NCBI GenBank assembly: GCA_022763825.1
Contig: JALEQX010000053.1
Coordinates: 1-64,000, forward strand
From: Oscillospiraceae bacterium
Lineage (GTDB): Bacteria > Bacillota > Clostridia > Oscillospirales > Acutalibacteraceae
DNA length: 64,000 nucleotides
Reading direction: 5' to 3'
Part shown: positions 7,267 through 16,216 of the stretch, piece after piece
Layout of the letters: each line of letters opens with the position of its first letter
How positions within the stretch are numbered: the first letter of the stretch is position 1
The notes under the pieces: generated by a model
Database searches by the model: none
The model's input: the letters and a program-made list of their open reading frames with translations, nothing else
What the model was told of the DNA's origin: nothing
Translations under genes and position numbers: made by a program

Positions 7267-9462
7267 ATGTCCGAACATGAAAAACAGGTCGGAAAAGAAT
7301 TATATTCAAAATTAAGAGAAAAAATGAAGGATTCGTTTTCGGGCGAAGATATGGCGGTTATCGACAAGGCGTTCAACGTAGCGAACGAGGCGCACGGCAA
7401 TCAATTAAGAAAATCGGGCGAGCCGTATATTATTCACCCGATAGCCGTTGCGGAAATTCTTTTCGACGAGCTCGGAATGGATATGCCGTCAATTTCCGCC
7501 GCGCTTCTTCACGACGTCGTTGAGGATACGAATTATACGATAGAGGAGATAAGCGGTCTTTTCGGCTCGGAAATCGCTCTGCTCGTCGACGGCGTTACGA
7601 AAATCAACCGTATGCAAATTTCTTCAAAAGAGGAACAGCAGGCGGAGAATCTGAGAAAAATGCTCATAGCAATGAGCAAGGATATACGAGTTATAATCAT
7701 TAAATTAGCCGACCGCGTTCATAATATAAGAACGCTTAAATACGTTCCCGAGCAGAAGCGCAGACTGACGGCGAAAGAAACGCTCGAAATTTACGCGCCG
7801 ATAGCTCACAGACTCGGTATCAGGGCGTTCAAGGAGGAGCTTGAGGACTTGTCGATAAGCTACCTCGACCCCGTCGCATACGCGGATATAGAGAAACGTC
7901 TTGCCGAGCAGGAACCGCAGAGAAAGGAATATCTTGACGATATAAAGAAAAAGATAACCGAGCGCGTCCATGAGACGGTAAAGGACGCGAAAATCGACGG
8001 ACGAATTAAATCCGTTCACGGAATATACCGTAAAATGTATCTGCACAATAAGAGTTTTGACGAAATTTACGACATTTACGCCGTTCGAATTATCGTCGAC
8101 ACCGTCATTGACTGCTATAACTGTCTGGGAATCGTCCATGACATGTATCGCTCCGTCCCCGGCAGGTTCAAGGATTATATTTCGACCCCGAAGCCGAACA
8201 TGTACCAGTCGCTTCATACGACGCTTATAGGCAAGGAGGGCGTGCCGTTCGAGGTTCAGATAAGAACGTGGGAAATGCATAGAAACGCCGAATACGGTAT
8301 CGCCGCGCACTGGAAATACAAACTCGGCAGAAGCGACAAAGACGTTGACAATCGTCTTGTATGGATTAGACAAATGCTCGAAAGTCAGCAGGAATCCGAC
8401 AATCCGCAGGATATTGTTCAGGATATAAAGAGCGACCTCGTACCCGAGGAAGTGTTTGTATTAACCCCCAAGGGAACGGTTATCTGTCTGCCTGCGGGCT
8501 CAACGGTCATAGACTTTGCATACGCCATTCACTCCGCCGTCGGAAATAAGATGACCGGCGCGAAGGTAAACGGCAGAATCGTGCCGATTGACTACGTCGT
8601 TCAGACGGGCGAAATTGTAGAGATAATCACGTCGTCTCAGCAGGGCAAGGGCCCGAGCAGGGACTGGCTTAATATAGTTAAAACGAGCGGAGCAAGAACG
8701 AAGATACGTTCGTGGTTTAAGAAAGAACGCAGAGACGAAAATATCGCCGAGGGTAAGCAGGAATTCGACAAGGAGCTTAGAAGAAATAAGATACGCCTTG
8801 ACGACGAGAAGCTTCAGGAGCTTTTGCAGACGCTTACCGAGAAACAGCATTTGAATTCGATACCCGATTTCTACGCGGCGATAGGCTACGGCGGTATAAC
8901 GCTCAGTAAATTGATTCCGCAGATAAGGGACGAGGCTTCGAAATTACAGACGGTCGAAACGCTCTCTGTCCCCGAAATTAATCTTAAAACAGAGCCGACT
9001 TCAAGCCCCGACGGCGTTATCGTCGACGGAATCGACAACTGCCTTGTAAAACTCTCGAAATGCTGCAGCCCGATACCCGGGGATAATATAATCGGATTCA
9101 TAACGCGCGGACACGGCGTTTCCGTTCATAAGCGCGACTGCCCGAACGTTCCCGTCGACCTTGCCTCATCGCCCGACTCGGCGAGATGGATAAGCGTACG
9201 CTGGGCAAAGCTTCCGACGGCGGGATTCACCGCGTCGCTTACGGTTACGAGTCTTGACAGAATGAGCCTTATCGCGGATATCACGATGGCGCTGTCGAAC
9301 ATGCGCATAATGATTCACAGCATGAACACGAGAACGCTCAAGGATTCCACCGCGCTCGTTTATTTGAATATTTCGGTGAATTCGACGGAGCATCTTAATT
9401 CCGTCGTTGCGAGACTTAAAAAAGTCGACGGCGTGCTCGACGTAACGAGAGCGAATATTTAG
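7267..9462 (+). CDS. rsh: Bifunctional (p)ppGpp synthetase/hydrolase RelA/SpoT
   Basis: The 731-residue protein shows the complete long RSH architecture: HD hydrolase domain with LLHDVVEDTNYT (His82-Asp83), synthetase domain with GRFKDYISTPKPNMYQSLHT, a TGS domain starting FVLTPKGTVICLPAGSTVIDFAY, a Cys-rich helical section (LSKCCSPIPGDNIIGF) and a C-terminal ACT domain. The HD residues are intact, so both synthesis and hydrolysis of (p)ppGpp are expected. It responds to amino-acid starvation on ribosomes. Start ATG follows AGAGGGTGAAAAAGC at the end of recJ. Confidence 0.95.
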   Translation: MSEHEKQVGKELYSKLREKMKDSFSGEDMAVIDKAFNVANEAHGNQLRKSGEPYIIHPIAVAEILFDELGMDMPSISAALLHDVVEDTNYTIEEISGLFGSEIALLVDGVTKINRMQISSKEEQQAENLRKMLIAMSKDIRVIIIKLADRVHNIRTLKYVPEQKRRLTAKETLEIYAPIAHRLGIRAFKEELEDLSISYLDPVAYADIEKRLAEQEPQRKEYLDDIKKKITERVHETVKDAKIDGRIKSVHGIYRKMYLHNKSFDEIYDIYAVRIIVDTVIDCYNCLGIVHDMYRSVPGRFKDYISTPKPNMYQSLHTTLIGKEGVPFEVQIRTWEMHRNAEYGIAAHWKYKLGRSDKDVDNRLVWIRQMLESQQESDNPQDIVQDIKSDLVPEEVFVLTPKGTVICLPAGSTVIDFAYAIHSAVGNKMTGAKVNGRIVPIDYVVQTGEIVEIITSSQQGKGPSRDWLNIVKTSGARTKIRSWFKKERRDENIAEGKQEFDKELRRNKIRLDDEKLQELLQTLTEKQHLNSIPDFYAAIGYGGITLSKLIPQIRDEASKLQTVETLSVPEINLKTEPTSSPDGVIVDGIDNCLVKLSKCCSPIPGDNIIGFITRGHGVSVHKRDCPNVPVDLASSPDSARWISVRWAKLPTAGFTASLTVTSLDRMSLIADITMALSNMRIMIHSMNTRTLKDSTALVYLNISVNSTEHLNSVVARLKKVDGVLDVTRANI

Positions 9463-9463
9463 A

Positions 9464-9479
9464 AGCGGTCAGCGGACAG
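9464..9479 (+). repeat. Short degenerate heptamer repeat (AGCGGTC)2
   Basis: AGCGGTC-AGCGGAC-AG in the rsh-dtd gap. Related seven-base units recur at 25313-25331 and 62955-63030. Confidence 0.35.
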
Positions 9480-9529
9480 ATTAATTATTCGCCGCCCAAA
9501 CATTTTACACATTAAAGGATAAATTCACT

Positions 9530-9985
9530 ATGAAAGCTGTAATTCAAAGAGTAAAATCCGCGTCCGTCGCGGTAAACGGTGAGACAGTCGGCAGTATCGG
9601 CGAGGGCTATATGATTCTGCTGGGCGTTGTCGAGGGCGACGAAAAGAAGCACGCCGAAATCACGGCGAAAAAGACGGCGTCGCTTCGCATTTTTACCGAC
9701 GAGGACGATAAGATGAATAAGTCGATTCTTGACATCGGCGGTGAGATCCTCGTTGTCTCGCAGTTTACGCTGTGCGCCGACGTTAAAAAGGGCAACCGCC
9801 CGTCGTTCATAAATTCCGCAAAGCCCGAGACGGCGAATGAATTATACGAATACTTCATGCAGTGCCTTAAAGACAACGGCGTAAAAAAGGTCGAGCACGG
9901 AATTTTCGGCGAACACATGGAGGTTTCGCTCGTAAACAACGGCCCTGTTACCATACTGTACGATACGGATATCTGGAACGTGTAA
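9530..9985 (+). CDS. dtd: D-aminoacyl-tRNA deacylase
   Basis: The 151-residue protein has the DTD hallmarks: N-terminal MKAVIQRVKSASVAV, the SQFTLCADVKKGNRPSF loop and the C-terminal NNGPVTILYDT (Gly-Pro motif). Length equals the family norm. It hydrolyses D-amino acids, and glycine from tRNA(Ala), from mischarged tRNAs. AAAGGA precedes the ATG. It often sits between rsh and an MBL-fold hydrolase in Firmicutes, as here. Confidence 0.95.
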   Translation: MKAVIQRVKSASVAVNGETVGSIGEGYMILLGVVEGDEKKHAEITAKKTASLRIFTDEDDKMNKSILDIGGEILVVSQFTLCADVKKGNRPSFINSAKPETANELYEYFMQCLKDNGVKKVEHGIFGEHMEVSLVNNGPVTILYDTDIWNV

Positions 9986-9988
9986 TAT

Positions 9989-10636
9989 ATGGATAATGTA
10001 ATTGTAAAGACAATGCCCCTGGGCGCGCTCGGCGCGAACTGCTATATCGTCACCGACGTTTTAAGCGGGGAGTGCGCCGTTATCGACCCGGGTGATTATA
10101 CCCCGGAACTCGAAAACGCACTTAGGGACAAAAGAATTCGTAAATTAAAATACATTCTCTTAACCCACGGTCATTTTGACCACATTTCGGGCGTTCCCTC
10201 GCTTAAAGAGAAGCACCCCGGGATGAAAATCTGTATAAGCGCCCTTGACGAAGCGTGCTTAAACGACCCGAAAATGAGCCTTGCCGACGGATTCGCCCCC
10301 GGTTCGTTCAGAGCCGGCGCGAAGGCTGACATTGTCCTTCACGACGGCGATAAATTACATTTGGGTCAGAATGAAATCGAAGTGATAAGTACGCCCGGTC
10401 ACTCGCGCGGCGGGGTTACGTACAAATTAGGCGATATTTTATTTACGGGCGATACGCTCTTCAGATTCACCTACGGGCGTTCCGACTTTTTCGGCGGAAG
10501 TCCCGCAGACCTTGAGCGTTCGATATACCGCCTGTTCGCGCTCGAGGGCGACTATACCGTTTACCCCGGGCACAATATAAGCACGACTCTTTCATACGAG
10601 CGTGAACATAACAGAATTTTAAGAGGAATAAGATAA
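9989..10636 (+). CDS. MBL-fold hydrolase, glyoxalase II-like
   Basis: The 215-residue protein contains HGHFDHISG (the HxHxDH metal motif), a later His in STPGHSRGG, Asp in FTGDTLF and His in YPGHN: all ligands of the binuclear zinc site of the YcbL/hydroxyacylglutathione hydrolase-like group. It lacks the C-terminal extension of full glyoxalase II. Substrate unknown; thioester hydrolysis is the family theme. It starts 3 bases after dtd and abuts hemZ without a gap, indicating one transcript. Confidence 0.88.
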   Translation: MDNVIVKTMPLGALGANCYIVTDVLSGECAVIDPGDYTPELENALRDKRIRKLKYILLTHGHFDHISGVPSLKEKHPGMKICISALDEACLNDPKMSLADGFAPGSFRAGAKADIVLHDGDKLHLGQNEIEVISTPGHSRGGVTYKLGDILFTGDTLFRFTYGRSDFFGGSPADLERSIYRLFALEGDYTVYPGHNISTTLSYEREHNRILRGIR

Positions 10637-12097
10637 ATGCGTCTCGTACTCATAAACTTTCCGTTCAGATACGAAACGGAGAATATAATCAGAATATTTT
10701 TTCCGTTTGAAAAACTCGAATATTCGGATTCAAATTCCGGTTCGGGTTCATTCGCCGAACTTAAAACCGATGAAAACAACGTTTTGAGCGTTCGAATCAA
10801 CATAAACGGCAGTGAGTACGAACGGAAATATTCCGTCCCCTCGCCCGATGATAAGGAAACGGAGCGTCTCGGCGCGCTGGGCGTTTATGAAATTTTAAGC
10901 GAATATACGAACTACACTCCGCCGTGGGGAATACTTACGGGAGTCCGTCCGTCGAAGCTGATGAGAAGCCTTATCGCCGGCTCGGGTGAAGACGGCGCGA
11001 GAGATTACTTTGAAAATAAATTAGTCGTTTCAAGCGAAAAAACGTCGCTTGCCATGGAAGTCGCACGTGCCGAGGACAGGATTATCTCTCTTTCAAACGA
11101 TAATTCGTATTCTCTTTACGTCTCGATTCCGTTCTGCCCGACGAGGTGCAGTTACTGCTCGTTCGTCTCGCACTCGATAGCGCAGGCGAAGAAGCTTATC
11201 CCCGATTACGTCAGATTATTGTGTAAGGAGCTCGAGCTGACGAGCAGAATCGCATACGAACTCGGACTCAAACTCGAAACGATATATTTCGGCGGAGGAA
11301 CTCCGACGTCGCTGTCAAGCGAAGATTTAAAGGCGATAACCGACTCGGTAAAAGCGAATTTCGACATAAAAAACGCACGCGAATACACCGTCGAGGCAGG
11401 ACGTCCCGACACCCTCGACGAGGATAAATTAAGAGTGTTAAAAAACGCGGGGGTCGGCAGAATCAGCGTAAATCCGCAGACGTTCGTCGATTCCGTATTG
11501 AAAAATATAGGCAGAGCGCACACGTCGGACGATACCGTCAGGGCGTTTATGAAAGCGCGTGAAGTCGGATTTGACAATATTAATATGGATTTAATCGCGG
11601 GACTTCCCGGTGACAATCCCGATACGTTCGAGATGAGCGTTAACAAGGCTATTGAATTGTCTGCCGAGAATATAACCGTTCACACGCTCGCATTAAAACG
11701 CGCGTCGTCGCTCGTCACCGAGGGTCATATCGATTCGGTCTCAAGAGACACCGTCGAAATGCTCTCGCGCTCATCAAAAAATTTAAGAAACGCCGGCTAC
11801 GCCCCGTACTACATGTACCGTCAGAGCAAATGCGTCGGCAATAACGAAAATGTAGGCTACGGCAAGCATGATAAAGAGTGTTTGTACAATATATATATGA
11901 TGGAGGAAGTTCATACCGTCCTCGCTTCGGGCGCGGGCGCGGTCACAAAGCTGAAAGACCCCGGTTCAAACAACGTCGAACGCATTTTTAACTTTAAATA
12001 TCCGTACGAATACATAAGCCGTTTCGACGAAGTGAACGACCGCAAAAAGAGAATTTCCGAATTTTATAAAAACGAAAGGACGGATGTAAATGGCTGA
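10637..12097 (+). CDS. hemZ: Coproporphyrinogen III oxidase-like radical SAM enzyme HemZ
   Basis: The 486-residue protein has an N-terminal extension (about 1-155, with YTPPWGILTGVRPSKL) and then a radical SAM core with CPTRCSYCSF (Cys167, Cys171, Cys174) and YFGGGTPTSLS. This extended form is typical of Firmicute HemZ rather than HemN or HemW. It also has the LPGDNPDTFE motif of the HemN family. No other heme genes are nearby, so its true role (anaerobic coproporphyrinogen dehydrogenation or another radical reaction) is uncertain. ATG directly follows the TAA of the MBL gene; its end overlaps the flippase gene by 8 bases. Confidence 0.85.
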   Translation: MRLVLINFPFRYETENIIRIFFPFEKLEYSDSNSGSGSFAELKTDENNVLSVRININGSEYERKYSVPSPDDKETERLGALGVYEILSEYTNYTPPWGILTGVRPSKLMRSLIAGSGEDGARDYFENKLVVSSEKTSLAMEVARAEDRIISLSNDNSYSLYVSIPFCPTRCSYCSFVSHSIAQAKKLIPDYVRLLCKELELTSRIAYELGLKLETIYFGGGTPTSLSSEDLKAITDSVKANFDIKNAREYTVEAGRPDTLDEDKLRVLKNAGVGRISVNPQTFVDSVLKNIGRAHTSDDTVRAFMKAREVGFDNINMDLIAGLPGDNPDTFEMSVNKAIELSAENITVHTLALKRASSLVTEGHIDSVSRDTVEMLSRSSKNLRNAGYAPYYMYRQSKCVGNNENVGYGKHDKECLYNIYMMEEVHTVLASGAGAVTKLKDPGSNNVERIFNFKYPYEYISRFDEVNDRKKRISEFYKNERTDVNG

Positions 12098-13889
12098 ATC
12101 CGTTAAAGGCAGAAAAAAACAAAATCTGCTCGGCGGCGCGATGTGGCTTGTTCTGTCGATGGTAATAGTCAAAGTCATAGGCGCGGTTTACAAAATCCCG
12201 CTTACGAGCATTTTAGGTCCCGTCGGCAAGAGCTATTATTCCACGGCTTACAATCTCTTTATCCCCGTTTACTCCATAGCGCTGGCAGGTCTGCCCGTTG
12301 CTATTTCGAAAACAGTATCGCACTACGTTGCGCTCGAAAGGTACCGCGACGTACGAAACGTATTGAAAGCGTCAAAGCGCGTTTTTCTCGTTACCGGAAT
12401 AATCGGCACCGCCGTAATTCTCGCAATGGCGTACCCGTACGTTCTCTCTATTAATAATTTTAACGCCGTATACGCAATAATCGTTATCGCGCCGTCTGTA
12501 TTCTTCTGCTGTCTGATGTCGGCGTACAGGGGCTATTACAACGGACTTAAAAACATGATTCCGACCGCGACGAGCGAAGTTCTGGAGGCTCTCGGCAAAC
12601 TCGTGTTCGGACTTGCGTTTTCAAAACTCATAATTGCCGCCGCGTTACAGAACGCAGTCCCCGGAGGTACGGTTTTCGGACTTCTCGTAACGGAGTCGAC
12701 GACTCACGAGGAGATAATGAGCGCAATTTACCCGTTTGCCGCCGCCGGCGGTATCGGAGGCGTTACGATAGGCACCGTAATGTCAACGCTCTTCTTAATG
12801 ATAAGACATAAATTAAAGGGCGACAGCATTACTCATTCGGAACTTGAACATTCGCCCGCTCCGTCGAATGTTAAGGCGATTGCGAAGGAACTTCTTGCAA
12901 TTTCGATTCCGATAGTCGCAAGTACGCTTATATTCAATTTAATTAATATAATAGACTCGTGGTCGATTCAAAACAGACTTGCGTATCTTATTACCGAGCA
13001 CGGCGGCGTTATTCAGTCGATGTACGGCGCGTCCCTTGCAAATACCGTCCGCGACGACTGGAAAAACTACCTCTACGGCGCGTATGAAACGGCGGTCGAC
13101 TTTAAAAATATGATTCCGACCCTTACTCTCACGCTCGGAGTCAGCGCGATTCCCGTTCTGTCGGAAGCGTGGACGCTTAAGAGAAAGCACGAAATCAAAT
13201 CCTCGATTGAGTCGGTTATCAGGGTGTGCATGATGATAGCTCTGCCCGCGGGATTCGGCATGGCGGTTCTCTCGAAACAGATTCTGAACATTCTCTATTT
13301 TTCCTCGCCCGAAACGCTCTCCGCCGTTCCCATTTCGTCAAAGGTTATGTTCTGGTACGGCGTTACGATTTGTTTCATGGCGGTTTCCCAGCCCCTTACC
13401 TACATGCTCCAGGCGATAGGCAAGACGAAAATCACCGTTATTTCCGTCGCAATAGGCGCTGTGCTTAAGGTTGTTTTGAATTTTGCGTTCATCTCGATTC
13501 CCGAAATAAATATTTACGGCGCTGTAATCGGCACCGTCGTGTGCTACTTTGTAACGTGCGTTATAAATCTTATCGCGCTTATTAAGTACTGCAACGTTAA
13601 GATTAACTTTGTATCGACGTTTATTAAGCCCCTTATCTGCTCGCTGATGTGCGCCGCCGCGGCATGGTCGGGCGCGGGACTTTCAGAGAGGGTTCTCTCG
13701 TCTCGTTTTGCGTCCGAGGGACTGATGTCCGCTTCAAACGTTTCGGCTGTTATTTCCATCGTTATCGCGGTCGTCGTTTACGCTCTCGCGCTCCTTTTCT
13801 CGCGTTCTATATCCGAAGAGGACGTAAAGATGATGCCAAAGGGTGAAAAAATCTGTAAAGTACTTGCAAAATTTAATTTTATAGGTTAA
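12090..13889 (+). CDS. SpoVB/YabM-like polysaccharide flippase (MVF family)
   Basis: The 599-residue polytopic membrane protein has about 14 hydrophobic segments, starting LLGGAMWLVLSMVIVKVIGAVYKIPL and containing SAYRGYYNGLKNM, a hallmark of the SpoVB/MurJ branch of the MOP superfamily. Family members flip lipid-linked precursors across the membrane. Gene order (this gene, mazG, HU, rqcP) matches the Bacillus yabM-yabN-yabO region, so it is most likely the YabM counterpart. A role in peptidoglycan or spore cortex is inference. Start overlaps the end of hemZ. Confidence 0.85.
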   Translation: MAESVKGRKKQNLLGGAMWLVLSMVIVKVIGAVYKIPLTSILGPVGKSYYSTAYNLFIPVYSIALAGLPVAISKTVSHYVALERYRDVRNVLKASKRVFLVTGIIGTAVILAMAYPYVLSINNFNAVYAIIVIAPSVFFCCLMSAYRGYYNGLKNMIPTATSEVLEALGKLVFGLAFSKLIIAAALQNAVPGGTVFGLLVTESTTHEEIMSAIYPFAAAGGIGGVTIGTVMSTLFLMIRHKLKGDSITHSELEHSPAPSNVKAIAKELLAISIPIVASTLIFNLINIIDSWSIQNRLAYLITEHGGVIQSMYGASLANTVRDDWKNYLYGAYETAVDFKNMIPTLTLTLGVSAIPVLSEAWTLKRKHEIKSSIESVIRVCMMIALPAGFGMAVLSKQILNILYFSSPETLSAVPISSKVMFWYGVTICFMAVSQPLTYMLQAIGKTKITVISVAIGAVLKVVLNFAFISIPEINIYGAVIGTVVCYFVTCVINLIALIKYCNVKINFVSTFIKPLICSLMCAAAAWSGAGLSERVLSSRFASEGLMSASNVSAVISIVIAVVVYALALLFSRSISEEDVKMMPKGEKICKVLAKFNFIG

Positions 13890-13916
13890 AATAATATTTC
13901 GCGGGAGTTTGTAGAA

Positions 13917-14720
13917 ATGGCTGTTGATTTTTTATTTAAAGATAAGTATAATATAAACGATCTTATTGAAATAGTGCGGATTCTGCGCGCTCCGGGCGGA
14001 TGTCCGTGGGATATTAAGCAGACCCACGCTTCGATTAAAAAGGATTTTATCGAGGAGACGTACGAGGTCGTCGAGGCTATTAATAAGGATGACAAAACGC
14101 TTTTGTGCGAGGAGCTGGGCGACGTGCTTTTGCAGGTTGCGTTTCATTCGGACATCGAGCGCGAAAACGGTACGTTTGATTTTGACGACGTTGCCGACGG
14201 CATCTGCAAAAAGCTGATTATCCGTCACCCGCACGTTTTCGGCGACGTTAAAGCCGACACGGCGGACGAGGTTCTCAGTAACTGGGACGAGATTAAACGC
14301 CGTACGAAACGTCAGAAATCCGTCGCGGAGTCGATTGATTCGATTCCCCGGGAGCTTCCCGCGTTAATGCGCGCTTCTAAAATTCAGTCGAGAGCCGCCA
14401 AAACGGGCTTTGACTTTGACTCGACAGACGGCGCGTTCGATAAGATAACAGAGGAAGCCGCGGAGCTTAAAGAGGCTATTGCCTCGGGCGATAAGGCGAA
14501 AATTTCGGACGAACTCGGAGATTTGCTTTTCGCCGCCGTCAATGTCGCGAGATTTACGGGCGTTGAGGCGGAGGAGTCGCTCACTGCGTCCTCGGACAAG
14601 TTTTCCTCCCGTTTTAAAATAACGGAGGAACTCGCAAAGCAAAGAAATATCGATATGAAATCGGCTTCAATTGAGGAACTTGACGTTCTTTGGGACGAAG
14701 CTAAGAAATTAACCAAATAA
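13917..14720 (+). CDS. mazG: MazG nucleoside triphosphate pyrophosphohydrolase
   Basis: The 267-residue protein has two MazG modules: LRAPGGCPWDIKQTHASIKK with EETYEVVEAI and EELGDVLLQVAFHSDI in the N-terminal half, and a second EEAAELKEAI/DELGDLLFAAVNVAR in the C-terminal half. It hydrolyses NTPs to NMP and pyrophosphate in nucleotide-pool cleaning. It corresponds to the C-terminal half of Bacillus YabN; the N-terminal methylase domain of YabN is absent. SD GCGGGAG lies just before the ATG. Confidence 0.93.
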   Translation: MAVDFLFKDKYNINDLIEIVRILRAPGGCPWDIKQTHASIKKDFIEETYEVVEAINKDDKTLLCEELGDVLLQVAFHSDIERENGTFDFDDVADGICKKLIIRHPHVFGDVKADTADEVLSNWDEIKRRTKRQKSVAESIDSIPRELPALMRASKIQSRAAKTGFDFDSTDGAFDKITEEAAELKEAIASGDKAKISDELGDLLFAAVNVARFTGVEAEESLTASSDKFSSRFKITEELAKQRNIDMKSASIEELDVLWDEAKKLTK

Positions 14721-14760
14721 AGCGTAAGCTTTGGATATAAAAAATTAGGAGGATAAATCA

Positions 14761-15036
14761 ATGAATAAGTCAGAACTTATCTCTGCCGTTGCGGCTAAAG
14801 CCGAGATTTCCAAGAAAGACGCAGAGAAGGCGGTTAACGCCGTATTCGCAGGTATTTCCGATTCTCTTGCTTCGGGCGAGGGCGTTCAGATCATCGGCTT
14901 CGGTTCATTTGAGGTACGCGACAGAGCGGCTAAAGAGTGCCGTAACCCCAGAACGGGCGAGACCGTCGCAGTTCCCGCAACAAAGGTTCCCGCATTCAAA
15001 GCAGGCTCCGCTCTTAAAAAAGCAGTTGCAAAATAA
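14761..15036 (+). CDS. hup: HU family DNA-binding protein
   Basis: The 91-residue protein begins MNKSELISAVAAKAEISKKDAE and contains GFGSFEVRDRAAKECRNPRTGE, the flexible arm and Pro-intercalation region of HU/IHF proteins. It binds and bends DNA as a homodimer and compacts the nucleoid. The SD TTAGGAGG is strong, in keeping with high expression. It ends with its own terminator, so it can be expressed apart from mazG. Confidence 0.97.
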   Translation: MNKSELISAVAAKAEISKKDAEKAVNAVFAGISDSLASGEGVQIIGFGSFEVRDRAAKECRNPRTGETVAVPATKVPAFKAGSALKKAVAK

Positions 15037-15055
15037 TTAAGGGATTCATCCCGAG

Positions 15056-15097
15056 AACCGGAAGAGCCGATTGATTGCTTCTTCCGGTTTTGTTTTT
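15056..15097 (+). terminator. Terminator after the HU gene
   Basis: AACCGGAAGA pairs with TCTTCCGGTT around a 14-base loop and is followed by TTTTGTTTTT. Confidence 0.85.
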
Positions 15098-15198
15098 ATC
15101 AAAAGTAAAATAACGGACTTGTTTATTTTTATTATTAATTTACAATCGTTCAAGAATAGTTTAAGTTTAAAATTTAAAATAGAAAGCGGTGAATGAAA

Positions 15199-15438
15199 AT
15201 GAGACTTGACAAATATTTAAAGGTGTCAAGACTTGTAAAACGCAGAACGGTGGCAAACGAGCTTTGCGACGCAAAGCATGTAGACGTTAACGGCAAGAGC
15301 GTACGCGCTTCGTATGACGTTAAAACAGGCGATATTATCGAGATTCGCATGGGCTCGAATCTTACTAAGGTCAGAGTCGAGAACATCAACGAATACGCGA
15401 CTAAGGAAAATGCTTCGTCAATGTACACCGTTTTGTAA
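15199..15438 (+). CDS. rqcP: S4-domain RNA-binding protein RqcP (YabO)
   Basis: I use ATG 15199, giving the canonical start MRLDKYLKVSRLVKRRTVA and better SD spacing than ATG 15193. The 79-residue S4 domain shows the usual conserved R-L-D-K and the D-V-N-G-K loop. RqcP (YabO/Hsp15-like) stabilises the P-site tRNA on stalled 50S subunits during alanine tailing in ribosome quality control. Its position behind yabN(mazG) agrees with Firmicute synteny. The sporulation genes yabP/yabQ, which usually follow, are not here. Confidence 0.92.
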   Translation: MRLDKYLKVSRLVKRRTVANELCDAKHVDVNGKSVRASYDVKTGDIIEIRMGSNLTKVRVENINEYATKENASSMYTVL

Positions 15439-15475
15439 TATACGGGCTTAATCCCGTGCAGAGCAGGTGAAAAAT

Positions 15476-16216
15476 ATGAAGATATTATCAATCGGAAACG
15501 GACTCTCAAGATGCGCGCACAGATATCTGCCTAAAATTGCGAAGTGCAGCGGCATAAGCATGATTCTCGCAAACCTCTATGCCGAGCACTGCTCGCTTGC
15601 GGATTATGCAGACGGTATGAATTCGGATAAGGGGACATATATCTTTGAGTATTACGACGAAGGCTACGTTAAGTTAAACGAAATCGAGAATTTTACGCTC
15701 GACCGCGCTCTCGGCTGGGAGGACTGGGACGTAATAACGCTTCAGCAGTCCGCGGCTCTCTCGGGCAGAGCGGACACCTATGCGCCGTATGACAACGAGC
15801 TTTGTAAGCATATCAGGGAAAAATGCCCCGGTGCGAAAATTCTTTTGCACGAAACATGGGCTTATGACTCCCTTTATACGGGTGACGAATTCGATTTTTA
15901 TAACAGGGACTGTAACAAAATGCAGTCCCAAATCAGAAACGCTTACGAAAAATCGGCAAAGGAGTGCTCCGCCGACGGAATTATCCCCGCAGGCGAGGCG
16001 TTCGCAGTCGAACGCGAAAAATACAACGAACCTCTTACGGGCGACGGAATTCACGGAAACAGGGCGGGCGATTTTATCGCGGGCGCCGTGTGGTACTGCA
16101 TTCTTACAGGCAATGATATCAGAAAAAACACGTACCGTCTGCCGTTTGTCGATAAGGAGCTGACTGTACGTCTTAAAAACACGGCGTATGAAGTCTGCGA
16201 AGGAGCGCATTCGTAA
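15476..16216 (+). CDS. DUF4886/SGNH-like protein with altered nucleophile position
   Basis: Start chosen at ATG 15476 because AGGTG (15465-15469) gives a normal spacing; an in-frame GTG at 15467 overlaps that SD. The 246-residue protein has the DUF4886 pattern: an N-terminal KILSIGN motif, WDVITLQQSAALSGR, ILLHETWAY and a C-terminal DGIHGNRAG, the D-x-x-H of SGNH-type hydrolases. Family members usually have G-N-S-F-S at the first block; here it is G-N-G-L-S, so the expected nucleophilic Ser is Gly. It may be inactive or use a neighbouring Ser. Its stop overlaps the htrA start by one base. Confidence 0.75.
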   Translation: MKILSIGNGLSRCAHRYLPKIAKCSGISMILANLYAEHCSLADYADGMNSDKGTYIFEYYDEGYVKLNEIENFTLDRALGWEDWDVITLQQSAALSGRADTYAPYDNELCKHIREKCPGAKILLHETWAYDSLYTGDEFDFYNRDCNKMQSQIRNAYEKSAKECSADGIIPAGEAFAVEREKYNEPLTGDGIHGNRAGDFIAGAVWYCILTGNDIRKNTYRLPFVDKELTVRLKNTAYEVCEGAHS

